A stretch of DNA of 64,000 nt from an uncultured Porphyromonadaceae bacterium (lineage in GTDB: Bacteria > Bacteroidota > Bacteroidia > Bacteroidales > Muribaculaceae): the NCBI GenBank assembly GCA_902491515.1, contig CABUIC010000010.1, forward strand, positions 1-64,000. The letters run 5' to 3'. The notes beneath the pieces were generated by a model. The model was not told where the DNA came from. It ran no database searches and was given only the letters and a program-made list of their open reading frames with translations. Shown piece after piece: positions 17,888-25,929 of the stretch (positions are counted from its first letter, which is position 1; the number at the start of each line of letters is the position of its first letter). The position numbers and the translations under genes are program-made.

Positions 17888-20800
17888 ATGAAGAAAACAT
17901 TGATTCTGCTGTCGGCGCTGTTCGCCGGCTGCCTTTTCGGCGAGGCCGCGACCTTCAGGGCGCAGGTGCCGGAAGGTACTAAAAAATGCTACGTCTGCGG
18001 TTCGTTCAACGGCTGGTCCGCCGACGGCGCGGAGGAGATGACTTCCGCGGGCGGCAACCTTTTCACTCTCGAGCTCCCGGAGGTGACGGACGCCCAGGTC
18101 GCCGGCGGTTTCAAGTATCTCTGCGGGCAAGACTGGGCCTACGTGGAGAAGGATGCCTCGGGAGGCGAAATCAGCAACCGCACATCAACAGGCGACCCTG
18201 ACATCGTGGGCTCATGGGCCGCAGTGCCCGAGTGGGACATCGATTCCTTCGAACTGACTCTGAACGGGATTCCGCGCCTCGTGAAGGTCTATGTCCCGCA
18301 AGGCTACGATGAGTCCGGTGTTTCTTACCCCGTCATTTATTACAACACCGTCCAGCAGCGCTTCAATGATGCCGGCTCCGACACCGATCCCGGCGACTTC
18401 TTCTTTGGCTCGAAGTCCTGGAACGCACATGCCGTGATGGAGGAGCTCCGCGGAACGGACGGAAAGGCCTACGTGATGGTGCAGGTATGCAGTCTGCTTG
18501 GCGAGAACACACCCGGACATAACCCCGAATTCATGGGCACGGGAGAAGCTGCCTCATGGCTGAAGGCCTTCACTGAAGAGCTGATGCCGTATGTGTCGGA
18601 CCACTGGCGTGTGGCCGCCGGAGCGGCATCGACTACGATTGTCGGGGCCGACTACGGCGCGCTGTTCAGTCTCTATGCCGCTCTGGAGCGTCCCGACCTT
18701 TTCGGAACATGTGTTGCCATGTCGCCCATGCTGTGGGTTAACGAAGGGACAATCGAGGGGCTTGCGGCGGAGGCTAAGCCCCGCACGGAGGCTCAGGAGT
18801 TCTACCTCTCGGCCGGCTCGCTCGAGCCTTCCTGGATGATTTCAGGCGTGGAGGCCCTCGCTGAGGCTATGAAGGGTGTTGAGAATGCGCGCGTTCACCA
18901 TACGCTCTTTGCCGGTGCCTCTCACGAGGACGAATCCTGGGGCGCGTCCTTCAGGAATGTGCTTGGCGCTATGGCTTCCGGCGGCGAGCCCGCGCCGGAG
19001 GTGAAGCTTGCCGGGAGGCGGAAAGCAGGCGCCATCGACAATTTCGAGGCACAGGTCTATACCCTCTACGGAGGCGAGGACAACAATGCTCTCGAGCCCG
19101 TAGGCCGGCTACTCTATACAACTGACTTCCGCAAGAAAGGCACCGACACTCCCGTGAAAGCCTTCGTAATCACCAACGATATTGCGGCATCCATCAAAGG
19201 AAAATACTATTGGAACATAGCCTGTGGCGCGGACGCCTCCGACGGCTGGTTCTACTCCTCGAACAAGAATATCGGCTTCTCTTCAAAGAAGACCGAGCTC
19301 TCGTGGCACAACATCGCCATCTTTGAGGACGGCTCCCTCGCCAACATCGCCGCCCATTCAAAGGCTTTCAAGGTCGTGACTGCCGATGGGTCCACGCTCA
19401 TGACCCGCGGTGAGGAGCATCTCTCCGAAGCTACCGTGAAATTCCCCGGCAAGGACAAGTCGTTCAAGATTAATTTCGGCAGTGTCAATTCAGCCTCCGA
19501 CATGGGCGCCCTCACGCCTTCGATTTCCGTCAGTGAGCGTTGCGTCGAGGCCGTAATTACCTACGACTTCAATCTCAATAAGGTCAGTGTGCGCGAGACC
19601 CGCTTCGGCGACAATCTCGACAACGTGACCGTGACGGCCTTTACGGCATCCCCGGCCGTCTGCCGGGCAGGGGTCGCTGTCGACATCGCTCTCGAGCTCA
19701 GCGCTGTTTGCGGCGTGGAGATTTCCTGCACCCGCGATTTTACGGAAAGTGTAGCCGTCGCTCCTGAAAAACTCGGAGAGACCTCCTACAGCATTCGTCT
19801 CGCGGACACCCGCGAGGGTATATACACCGTGTCCGTCTCGCTTGTCTCGGGCGAGAACAGGATAGACAACGTCGCGGAAGTGAACGTCCGTGTCCTTCCC
19901 GCCGGAGAAAGCGGCCGAACCACGCTCGCGGTCAACCCCTACAGCTTCATCGACTGGGCTACCACCGGACGATACAAGTCCAATTTCCACACCCACACCT
20001 CCCAGTCCTTCGACACGAAGTTCGCCACCTCGGAAGTCGTGGACCGCTACCACAATGCGGGTTACAGCATCCTCGCCCTTACCGACCACGATGCCAACTC
20101 TTATCCCTGGTCGATGTTCAGCCTCTATAACCCCCAGGCTGAGGACCGCGACCCCGCCGCTCTCGGTATGCTGGCGATTCCCGGCATCGAGCTGAGCAAG
20201 GACCGTCGCAACTCATGGAGCGAAAAGTCCGGGGGCGAGTTCAACCACCACAACGATTTCTTCACAGGCCGTAAGGGTCAGGAATTCATGTCGCTCCGCG
20301 AATCCTACGCATATACCCAGGCTATCGGCGGCCTCCAGATCATCAACCACCCCGGACAGTACTGGAACCTTGCCACCGAATATCAGGCAGGTGCCAAAAA
20401 CTCTCCCGAATGGCACGCCGAGAACTTCCGGCTTTACAGCTCGCTCATCGGTCTTGAAGTCTACAATCAGGGCAACCGTCGCCCCAACGACCGTATTCTC
20501 TGGGACCAGATTCTCTCCATGACCATGCCCGCGCGGCCGGTCTGGGGCTACTCCTGCGACGACACCCACACCGCCGAGCAGTATTTCCGCAACTACCAGT
20601 TCATGCTCATGCCCGAACTCAGCGTAGACGCCCTCAAGGAAGCAATGGCCGCGGGAACAACCGTGTTCTCATACGAATACACCGGCTCCGGCAAGGCTCT
20701 CGCCCCGAGAATCAACTCAATCACCGTCGACGAGACAGCGGGAACCATTACTGTGGATACGGACGACGCCGACACCGTGGAATGGATCTACTCGACGCAC

Positions 20801-21223
20801 CGCACCAAGGCCTCCGACCCCTCTTCGCGCAGGAGCACCGTCGTGGGCATGGGCAAGACCTTCGACTATAACGGATTCCAGGGCTCTTATGTCCGCGCGC
20901 GCCTCGTCAATAAATACGGTGAGACGGCAACACAACCCTTCGGCTTCGAAAACTCCGGAGCGACGGATGTGGAAACTGTCGCTGCGAAGACTTCAGCGCT
21001 GACCCTCGAATACGACAGCGCCGCGCGCGAGGTTAAGGCCACCTGCTCTGAAGGACTCGAGCGCGTCTCGCTCGTCAACGCCGCGGGAGCCGTCGTGAAG
21101 GTCGTGGAATGCGGAGGAGCCACTTCCGTGACTATTCCCGCCGCAGACCTCGCTGTAGGAGTATACATTGCCGTGGCAGCCACAGACCGCGCCGCCTACA
21201 CCGCCAAGTTCACAGTCCGCTGA
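17888..21223 (+). CDS. Large secreted protein: carbohydrate-binding-like, degenerate esterase and PHP phosphoesterase domains
   Basis: Secreted or surface protein of 1111 residues; the ATG at 17888 begins a signal peptide (MKKTLILLSALFAGCLFGEA). Residues about 20-110 look like a CBM48/CBM20-type module (CYVCGSFNGWSADGAEEM). Residues about 120-370 match the putative-esterase fold (EsD family), but the nucleophile elbow reads GADYG, with D255 where Ser is expected; the His (H346, SHEDESW) remains. After a beta-rich region comes a PHP domain (about 695-960) with H701 and H703 in NFHTHTS, TDHD at 732-735, the Glu in PGIELSKD, INHPGQY and SCDDTHT, so metal ligands look intact. The last 80 residues resemble a type IX secretion tail (GVYIAVAATDRAAYTAKFTVR). 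The substrate is unknown. Confidence 0.85.
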   Translation: MKKTLILLSALFAGCLFGEAATFRAQVPEGTKKCYVCGSFNGWSADGAEEMTSAGGNLFTLELPEVTDAQVAGGFKYLCGQDWAYVEKDASGGEISNRTSTGDPDIVGSWAAVPEWDIDSFELTLNGIPRLVKVYVPQGYDESGVSYPVIYYNTVQQRFNDAGSDTDPGDFFFGSKSWNAHAVMEELRGTDGKAYVMVQVCSLLGENTPGHNPEFMGTGEAASWLKAFTEELMPYVSDHWRVAAGAASTTIVGADYGALFSLYAALERPDLFGTCVAMSPMLWVNEGTIEGLAAEAKPRTEAQEFYLSAGSLEPSWMISGVEALAEAMKGVENARVHHTLFAGASHEDESWGASFRNVLGAMASGGEPAPEVKLAGRRKAGAIDNFEAQVYTLYGGEDNNALEPVGRLLYTTDFRKKGTDTPVKAFVITNDIAASIKGKYYWNIACGADASDGWFYSSNKNIGFSSKKTELSWHNIAIFEDGSLANIAAHSKAFKVVTADGSTLMTRGEEHLSEATVKFPGKDKSFKINFGSVNSASDMGALTPSISVSERCVEAVITYDFNLNKVSVRETRFGDNLDNVTVTAFTASPAVCRAGVAVDIALELSAVCGVEISCTRDFTESVAVAPEKLGETSYSIRLADTREGIYTVSVSLVSGENRIDNVAEVNVRVLPAGESGRTTLAVNPYSFIDWATTGRYKSNFHTHTSQSFDTKFATSEVVDRYHNAGYSILALTDHDANSYPWSMFSLYNPQAEDRDPAALGMLAIPGIELSKDRRNSWSEKSGGEFNHHNDFFTGRKGQEFMSLRESYAYTQAIGGLQIINHPGQYWNLATEYQAGAKNSPEWHAENFRLYSSLIGLEVYNQGNRRPNDRILWDQILSMTMPARPVWGYSCDDTHTAEQYFRNYQFMLMPELSVDALKEAMAAGTTVFSYEYTGSGKALAPRINSITVDETAGTITVDTDDADTVEWIYSTHRTKASDPSSRRSTVVGMGKTFDYNGFQGSYVRARLVNKYGETATQPFGFENSGATDVETVAAKTSALTLEYDSAAREVKATCSEGLERVSLVNAAGAVVKVVECGGATSVTIPAADLAVGVYIAVAATDRAAYTAKFTVR

Positions 21224-21259
21224 ACCTTCCCTCTCCTTTATTATAATAAGAAGTAAGCG

Positions 21260-21296
21260 CCTCCGGACCGGGATAACACCGGCCCGGAGGTTTTTT
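21260..21296 (+). terminator. Intrinsic terminator after the PHP-domain protein gene
   Basis: CCTCCGG-A-CCGG and CCGG-C-CCGGAGG form a strong stem with a short loop, followed by TTTTTT at 21291-21296. Confidence 0.9.
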
Positions 21297-21373
21297 GCGC
21301 AGTGATGAACGACAACCATTCTGTCAGGAAAAGGTTGTGCAAAATTAAAAACAACATCTTATTATGAAGAAAA

Positions 21374-21405
21374 TTTGGAGATTGTGGAAAAAAGTCGTAC
21401 CTTTG
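21374..21405 (+). promoter_or_regulatory. Promoter of rplM-rpsI
   Basis: TTTG at 21374-21377, 20 bases, TACCTTTG at 21398-21405; full consensus match. Transcription would start near 21412. Confidence 0.7.
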
Positions 21406-21411
21406 CGGACC

Positions 21412-21517
21412 GATTATGTCCAACTAATTACCGACAGCGGTCGCGCGCAGGGCTTTTGGCCGAGCCCGAGGTGTGATGCTGTCACAGTTATGTAAACTAT
21501 TAATCAAACATTTACAA
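21412..21517 (+). promoter_or_regulatory. 5' leader of rplM, possible autoregulatory element
   Basis: About 105 bases of untranslated leader between the promoter and the GTG start of rplM. It is GC-rich with possible pairing (GGGC at 21449 with GCCC further on). Leaders that bind L13 have been proposed in Bacteroidia, but I cannot test a match here. Confidence 0.35.
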
Positions 21518-21997
21518 GTGGATACTTTAAGCTACAAGACCGCTACGCCCAACGCTCAGGAAGTTGAACACCAGTGGGTGGTTATCGATGCCACCGACCA
21601 GGTTCTCGGCCGCCTCTGCGCCAAGGTAGCGAAAATTCTCCGCGGCAAGAACAAGCCGTCTTACTCTCCCTTCGTCGAGTGCGGAGACAACGTAATCATC
21701 ATCAACGCCGACAAGGTACGCCTCACCGGCAAGAAGATGACCGACCGCATCTACCTCAACTTCACCGGTTACCCCGGCGGCCAGCGCGAGCTCACCCCCG
21801 AGGTCCTCATGAAGAAGAGCTTCAACAAGCACCTCAAACCCGGTATGCACCCCCTCTTCATCCGCGTTATGAAGGGAATGCTCCCCAAAAACCGTCTCGG
21901 CCGTCGCCTCATCGAGAACATGCACGTCTACAACGGTCCTACTCACCCCCACGAAGCACAGAATCCCGTGGTGCTCGATATTAACAAAATGAAATAA
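21518..21997 (+). CDS. rplM: 50S ribosomal protein L13
   Basis: Large-subunit ribosomal protein L13. The N terminus starts with GTG at 21518 (encoding MDTLSYKTATPN), which matches the family start in Bacteroidetes; upstream in-frame ATG codons at 21473 and 21476 would add 15 residues foreign to L13. Family signatures include WVVIDATDQVLGRLCAKVAK, GDNVIIINADKVRLTGKK, GYPGGQRELTP and VKGMLPKN-like VMKGMLPKNRLG. It is 159 residues, slightly longer than the roughly 150 usual. rpsI follows 7 bases later, the classical rplM-rpsI operon. Confidence 0.96.
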   Translation: MDTLSYKTATPNAQEVEHQWVVIDATDQVLGRLCAKVAKILRGKNKPSYSPFVECGDNVIIINADKVRLTGKKMTDRIYLNFTGYPGGQRELTPEVLMKKSFNKHLKPGMHPLFIRVMKGMLPKNRLGRRLIENMHVYNGPTHPHEAQNPVVLDINKMK

Positions 21998-22004
21998 TTG
22001 AAGC

Positions 22005-22391
22005 ATGGAAACAGTTAATGCAGTTGGCCGTCGTAAGGCCGCAGTAGCACGCGTAATCGTCAAGGAAGGCAACGGTGACATCACCATCAACAAGCGCGCC
22101 CTCGCTGTTTACTTCCCCTCTTCGATTCTTCAGTATATCGTTAAGCAGCCCCTCACCACACTCGACGTCGCCGAAAAGTACGACATCCACGTGAACCTTG
22201 ACGGCGGCGGCTACAAAGGCCAGGCCGAGGCTCTCCGTCTCGCCATCGCCCGCGCACTCGTCAAGATCAACCCCGAGGACAAGAGCGTGCTCCGCAAGCA
22301 CGGCTTCATGACTCGCGACCCCCGCGCCGTCGAGCGCAAGAAGCCCGGTCAGCCCAAGGCTCGCAAGCGCTTCCAGTTCTCCAAGCGTTAA
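22005..22391 (+). CDS. rpsI: 30S ribosomal protein S9
   Basis: Small-subunit ribosomal protein S9, 128 residues. Signatures: AVGRRKAAVARV at the N terminus, GGGYKGQAEALRLAIARAL in the middle, and the basic tail ending RKRFQFSKR, whose final residues reach the P-site tRNA in the ribosome. Co-transcribed with rplM. Confidence 0.97.
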   Translation: METVNAVGRRKAAVARVIVKEGNGDITINKRALAVYFPSSILQYIVKQPLTTLDVAEKYDIHVNLDGGGYKGQAEALRLAIARALVKINPEDKSVLRKHGFMTRDPRAVERKKPGQPKARKRFQFSKR

Positions 22392-22541
22392 TCTCCGCCT
22401 TCTTCCCTGGCCCCTCTCTCCCCGAGAGTATAAGTGTTTAGCATCTAAACTTGCCGGATGGAAACGTTCTTCCCTACCGGCCGGTTGATTTCAAAATCCC
22501 CAAGAACGTAAACCTCTTTAAAGACCCCGACTTCATAAGTT
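22392..22541 (+). other. Spacer between rpsI and rpsB, possible S2 leader
   Basis: 150 bases with two small perfect hairpins: CTCTC/GAGAG at 22416-22428 and GTTTAG/CTAAAC at 22436-22450. No T-rich tail follows either, so they do not look like terminators. I see no consensus promoter, so rpsB-tsf may be transcribed from the rplM promoter. The hairpins could belong to an S2-responsive leader. Confidence 0.35.
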
Positions 22542-23384
22542 ATGGCAACTCTTAATTTCGATCAGCTCCTTGAAGCAGGCTGCCACTTCGGACACCTCAA
22601 ACGCAAATGGAACCCCGCAATGGCACCGTACATCTTCATCGAGAGAAACGGTATCCACATAATCGACCTCTACAAGACCGCAGCAAAAGTTGACGAAGCC
22701 GCAGCTGCGCTCAAGAACATCGCCAAGCAGGGCAAGAAAGTGCTCTTCGTGGCAACCAAGAAGCAGGCCAAGCAGGTGATTGCCGACCTCGCCTCGTCCA
22801 TCAACATGCCCTACGTTATCGAACGCTGGCCCGGCGGCATGCTCACCAACTTCCCGACAATCCGCAAGGCCGTGCGCAAGATGACTAACATCGACAAGAT
22901 GCTCAAGGACGGCACATTCGACAATCTTTCCAAGCGCGAGCGCCTTCAGGTGACCCGTCAGCGCGCAAAGCTCGAGAAGACTCTCGGCTCCATCGCCGAC
23001 CTCAACCGCCTTCCCTCCGCTCTCTTCGTCGTTGACGTTCATAAGGAACACATCGCCGTGGCTGAGGCCAACCGTCTCGGCATTCCCGTCTTCGCTATGG
23101 TCGACACCAACTCCGACCCCACCAACGTGGACTTCGTGATTCCCGCTAACGACGACGCATCCAAGAGCATCGAGCTCATCGCCGGCACCCTCGTGAAGGC
23201 TATGGCCGAAGGTCTCGAAGAGCGCAAGGCCGAGAAGCTCGACGCCCCCGCAGAGGAAGAGGCTCCCGCTGCCGCCGCTCCCAAGCGTGAGCGCCGTCGC
23301 GTGCGCCGCAATGCTCCCGAAGCCGAGGCTCCTGCCGCTGAGGCCGCAGAGGCTCCCGCTGCCGAAGCTCCCGCCGCTGAATAA
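22542..23384 (+). CDS. rpsB: 30S ribosomal protein S2
   Basis: Small-subunit ribosomal protein S2. The start MATLNFDQLLEAGCHFGH and signatures WNPAMAPYIFIERNGIHIIDL, FVATKKQAK and ERWPGGMLTNFPTI are typical. It is 280 residues, longer than the approximately 240 of E. coli, because of a C-terminal tail: first a basic patch (PKRERRRVRRNA), then Ala/Pro/Glu-rich units (EAPAAEA repeated). Such tails are common in Bacteroidetes S2. tsf follows 42 bases later, as in most bacteria. Confidence 0.97.
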   Translation: MATLNFDQLLEAGCHFGHLKRKWNPAMAPYIFIERNGIHIIDLYKTAAKVDEAAAALKNIAKQGKKVLFVATKKQAKQVIADLASSINMPYVIERWPGGMLTNFPTIRKAVRKMTNIDKMLKDGTFDNLSKRERLQVTRQRAKLEKTLGSIADLNRLPSALFVVDVHKEHIAVAEANRLGIPVFAMVDTNSDPTNVDFVIPANDDASKSIELIAGTLVKAMAEGLEERKAEKLDAPAEEEAPAAAAPKRERRRVRRNAPEAEAPAAEAAEAPAAEAPAAE

Positions 23385-23426
23385 GCTCCAATTTTTCAAA
23401 CCGTACAAAAAACACTCAACAACAAT

Positions 23427-24419
23427 ATGGCTGTTACACTCGCAGACATCACCAAGCTCCGCAACATCACGAGCGCAGGCATGATGGACTGCAAAAAAGC
23501 ACTCACGGAAACCAACGGCGACATCGAGGCCGCCGTCGAGATTCTCCGCAAGAAGGGACAGGCCGTTGCCGCCAAGCGCGAAGACCGCCAGGCTTCCGAA
23601 GGCTGCGTCCTTTCCGCACACGAAGGAAACTTCGCCGCCATCGTGGCTCTCAACTGCGAAACCGACTTCGTAGCAAAGAACGCCACTTTCGTAGCCGCTA
23701 CCCAGAAACTTCTTGATGCCGCAATGGCTGCAAAGGCCAAGTCGCTCGACGAAGTTAAGGCTCTCACTATCGATGGTCTCACCGTTGCCGACTTCATCAC
23801 TGAAGAGTCCGGCAAGACCGGCGAGAAGGTCGAGCTCAGCGTTTACGAATGGCTTGAGGCTCCCGCCACCGCTTCTTACAACCACCTCGGCAACAAGCTC
23901 TCCACCATCGTTGGCTTCAACGAAGAGGGCGTAGACGCCCAGGTTGCAAAGGACGTGGCAATGCAGGTCGCTTCCATGAACCCCGTGGCTGTATGCCGTG
24001 AGGAAGTGCCCGCACACATCATCGAGACAGAGCGCACCGTCGCTATCGAGAAGACCAAGGAAGAGCAGATCCGCAAGGCTGCCGAAGCCGCCCTCAAGAA
24101 GGCCGGCCTCAACCCCAACCACTTCGACAGCGAGGACCACATCAACTCCAACATCTCCAAGGGCTGGATCACCGAGGAAGACGCCGAGCGCGGCCGTAAG
24201 ATTATGGCCGAAGCCGCCGCCGCCAAGGCTGCCAACCTCCCCGCACAGATGATCGAGAACATCGCCAACGGTCGTGTGAACAAGTACTTCAAGGAAAACT
24301 GCCTCATGGAGCAGGAATTCATCAAGGACGCCACCCTCACCATCGGCGCCTACCTTGAGAAAGCTCAGAAGGGCCTCGTAGCCGTTTCCTTCAAGCGCGT
24401 GAACCTCAATCAGGACTAA
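23427..24419 (+). CDS. tsf: Translation elongation factor Ts
   Basis: Nucleotide exchange factor that recycles EF-Tu-GDP. The UBA-like N-terminal domain (ITKLRNITSAGMMDCKKALTETNGDIEAAVEILRKKG) is followed by the core with the TDFVAKN motif (NCETDFVAKNATFV), which displaces Mg from EF-Tu. At 330 residues it is somewhat longer than the E. coli protein. A strong terminator lies 22 bases downstream and ends the ribosomal operon. Confidence 0.97.
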   Translation: MAVTLADITKLRNITSAGMMDCKKALTETNGDIEAAVEILRKKGQAVAAKREDRQASEGCVLSAHEGNFAAIVALNCETDFVAKNATFVAATQKLLDAAMAAKAKSLDEVKALTIDGLTVADFITEESGKTGEKVELSVYEWLEAPATASYNHLGNKLSTIVGFNEEGVDAQVAKDVAMQVASMNPVAVCREEVPAHIIETERTVAIEKTKEEQIRKAAEAALKKAGLNPNHFDSEDHINSNISKGWITEEDAERGRKIMAEAAAAKAANLPAQMIENIANGRVNKYFKENCLMEQEFIKDATLTIGAYLEKAQKGLVAVSFKRVNLNQD

Positions 24420-24441
24420 TCCCTCGTCCTCTAAAATACCA

Positions 24442-24481
24442 GCCGGGGCTGTGCGAAATCCGCACAGCCCCGGCGCTTTTT
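24442..24481 (+). terminator. Intrinsic terminator of the rpsB-tsf operon
   Basis: A perfect 14-bp stem (24442-24455 with 24461-24474), a five-base loop AAATC, then GCTTTTT. Confidence 0.95.
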
Positions 24482-24553
24482 AGTTCCAGTATGGAGCGAG
24501 TCAAGCTCAAGTATAATTGCGCTACAGTTGTTCGACGATGGTGCCGAAATCTT

Positions 24554-24588
24554 CGAACTGTAGGACGCACGAGCCGTGCATACTACAA
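24554..24588. repeat. Degenerate intergenic palindromic repeat, GGACGCACG type
   Basis: CGAACTGTAGGACGCACG, then AGCCGTGC and ACTACAATAC: the beginning matches the copies at 38959, 52453 and 59221, and the end matches the inverted copy at 59287. The palindrome is imperfect here. The remaining gap 24482-24643 shows nothing else. Confidence 0.65.
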
Positions 24589-24643
24589 TACGATAACTGA
24601 GGTATTGATGTGATTGGCCTGGGTGTCTCGGTCCCTCACTCCC

Positions 24644-25873
24644 TCACTCCTCTGAGGGGAGGTCGTCGTATTTCTGGTAGAGGAAGTCGTTGTAGGGGAA
24701 GCGGGTGAGGTGGACTTCTTTGGCCATTTCGTAGAGGCGCTGCTTGAGCTCGTCGATGTTGGTCCCTTTCTTTGCGGAGATGAAGACGCACTGGTCGTTC
24801 ATGCGCGCCATCCAGGTCTCTTTCAGTTCTTCGAGGGATGCGTTTTCGCGGGTGCGGGGTGTGAGGTCATCCGCGTCCTTCGGCTTGTAGGTGAATGCGT
24901 CGATTTTGTTGAAGACGAGGAGTGTCGGCTTGTCAGCACCGCCGCACACTTCGGCGAGGGTCTTGTTGACGACTTCGATCTGTTCCTCGAAGTTGGGATG
25001 GGAGATGTCGACCACGTGGACGAGGATGTCGGCTTCGCGGACTTCGTCGAGGGTACTCTTGAAGGAGTCCACGAGATGGGTCGGGAGCTTGCGGATGAAA
25101 CCTACGGTGTCGGTGAGGAGGAAGGGAAGGTTGTCGATTGTGACTTTGCGCACCGTTGTGTCGAGCGTGGCGAAGAGTTTGTTCTCGGCGAAGACGTCGC
25201 TCTTGCTGAGGAGGTTCATGAGGGTGGACTTGCCGACGTTGGTGTAGCCGACGAGGGCCACGCGGGTGAGCTTTCCGCGGTTTTTGCGCTGTACGGCCTT
25301 CTGGCGGTCGATGGCCTTGAGCTCTTCCTTGAGACGCGCAATCTTGTCGAGGATTATGCGGCGGTCGGTCTCGATCTGCGTCTCGCCCGGGCCTCGCATG
25401 CCGATGCCGCCGCGCTGGCGCTCGAGGTGGGTCCACATGCGCGTCAGGCGCGGGAGAAGGTACTGGTACTGGGCGAGCTCGACCTGAGTCTTGGCGTTGG
25501 CCGTCTGGGCGCGGCGCGCGAAGATGTCGAGGATGAGGCTTGTGCGGTCGAGGATTTTCACCTGAAGTTCTTTCTCGATGTTGGCGACCTGTTTGGTGGT
25601 GAGGTCGTCATCGAAAATCACCATTCCGATTTCGTTGTCCTCGACGTATTTCTTGATTTCCTCGAGCTTGCCGGTGCCCACGTATGTGCGTGGGTTGGGA
25701 TATTCGAGCTTTTGGAGAAAGGTCTCTACGGTGTCGGCGCCTGCGGTGTCGGCGAGAAAAGCCAGTTCGGCGAGATATTCCGTGGCCTTGAGTTCGTCCT
25801 GACGGGGAGTTACCAGTCCGACGAGAATTGCGCGTTCCGGGAGTTCCTGCCCGGGGGGTGTATGTTCAATCAT
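24644..25873 (-). CDS. hflX: HflX ribosome-associated GTPase
   Basis: GTPase that binds the ribosome and, in other bacteria, splits stalled or hibernating ribosomes under stress. The start at 25873 (MIEHTPPGQELPERAILVGL) lies 18 bases after the predicted transcript start; upstream in-frame residues look non-coding. The N-terminal HflX domain has TYVGTGKLEEIKKYV; a coiled coil with QRGGIGMRGPGETQIETDRR follows; the G domain has G1 GYTNVGKST, G3 DTVGFI and G4 FNKID. It is 409 residues, normal for the family. Its own promoter overlaps the end of the CLC gene. Confidence 0.95.
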   Translation of the reverse strand: MIEHTPPGQELPERAILVGLVTPRQDELKATEYLAELAFLADTAGADTVETFLQKLEYPNPRTYVGTGKLEEIKKYVEDNEIGMVIFDDDLTTKQVANIEKELQVKILDRTSLILDIFARRAQTANAKTQVELAQYQYLLPRLTRMWTHLERQRGGIGMRGPGETQIETDRRIILDKIARLKEELKAIDRQKAVQRKNRGKLTRVALVGYTNVGKSTLMNLLSKSDVFAENKLFATLDTTVRKVTIDNLPFLLTDTVGFIRKLPTHLVDSFKSTLDEVREADILVHVVDISHPNFEEQIEVVNKTLAEVCGGADKPTLLVFNKIDAFTYKPKDADDLTPRTRENASLEELKETWMARMNDQCVFISAKKGTNIDELKQRLYEMAKEVHLTRFPYNDFLYQKYDDLPSEE

Positions 25874-25897
25874 ATGTGTGTCTTGCGGAGTTTTGTG

Positions 25898-25929
25898 CAA
25901 AAATAACATTATTTTTTCGGATAGCCAAA
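25898..25929 (-). promoter_or_regulatory. Promoter of hflX
   Basis: On the minus strand TTTG (25929-25926), 20 bases, TATTTTTG (25905-25898). The -33 element lies inside the last codons of the CLC gene. Transcript start near 25891. Confidence 0.65.

Noticed and set aside
23250..23384. Repetitive codons at the end of rpsB as a possible repeat array
   Set aside because: They encode an Ala/Pro/Glu-rich tail known from S2 proteins of this phylum; not a CRISPR or mobile repeat.
22533..24140. Minus-strand open frame of 535 codons opposite rpsB and tsf
   Set aside because: Antisense to two highly conserved translation genes, no family resemblance.
24710..25906. Plus-strand open frame of 398 codons opposite hflX
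   Set aside because: Antisense shadow; HflX motifs lie on the minus strand.
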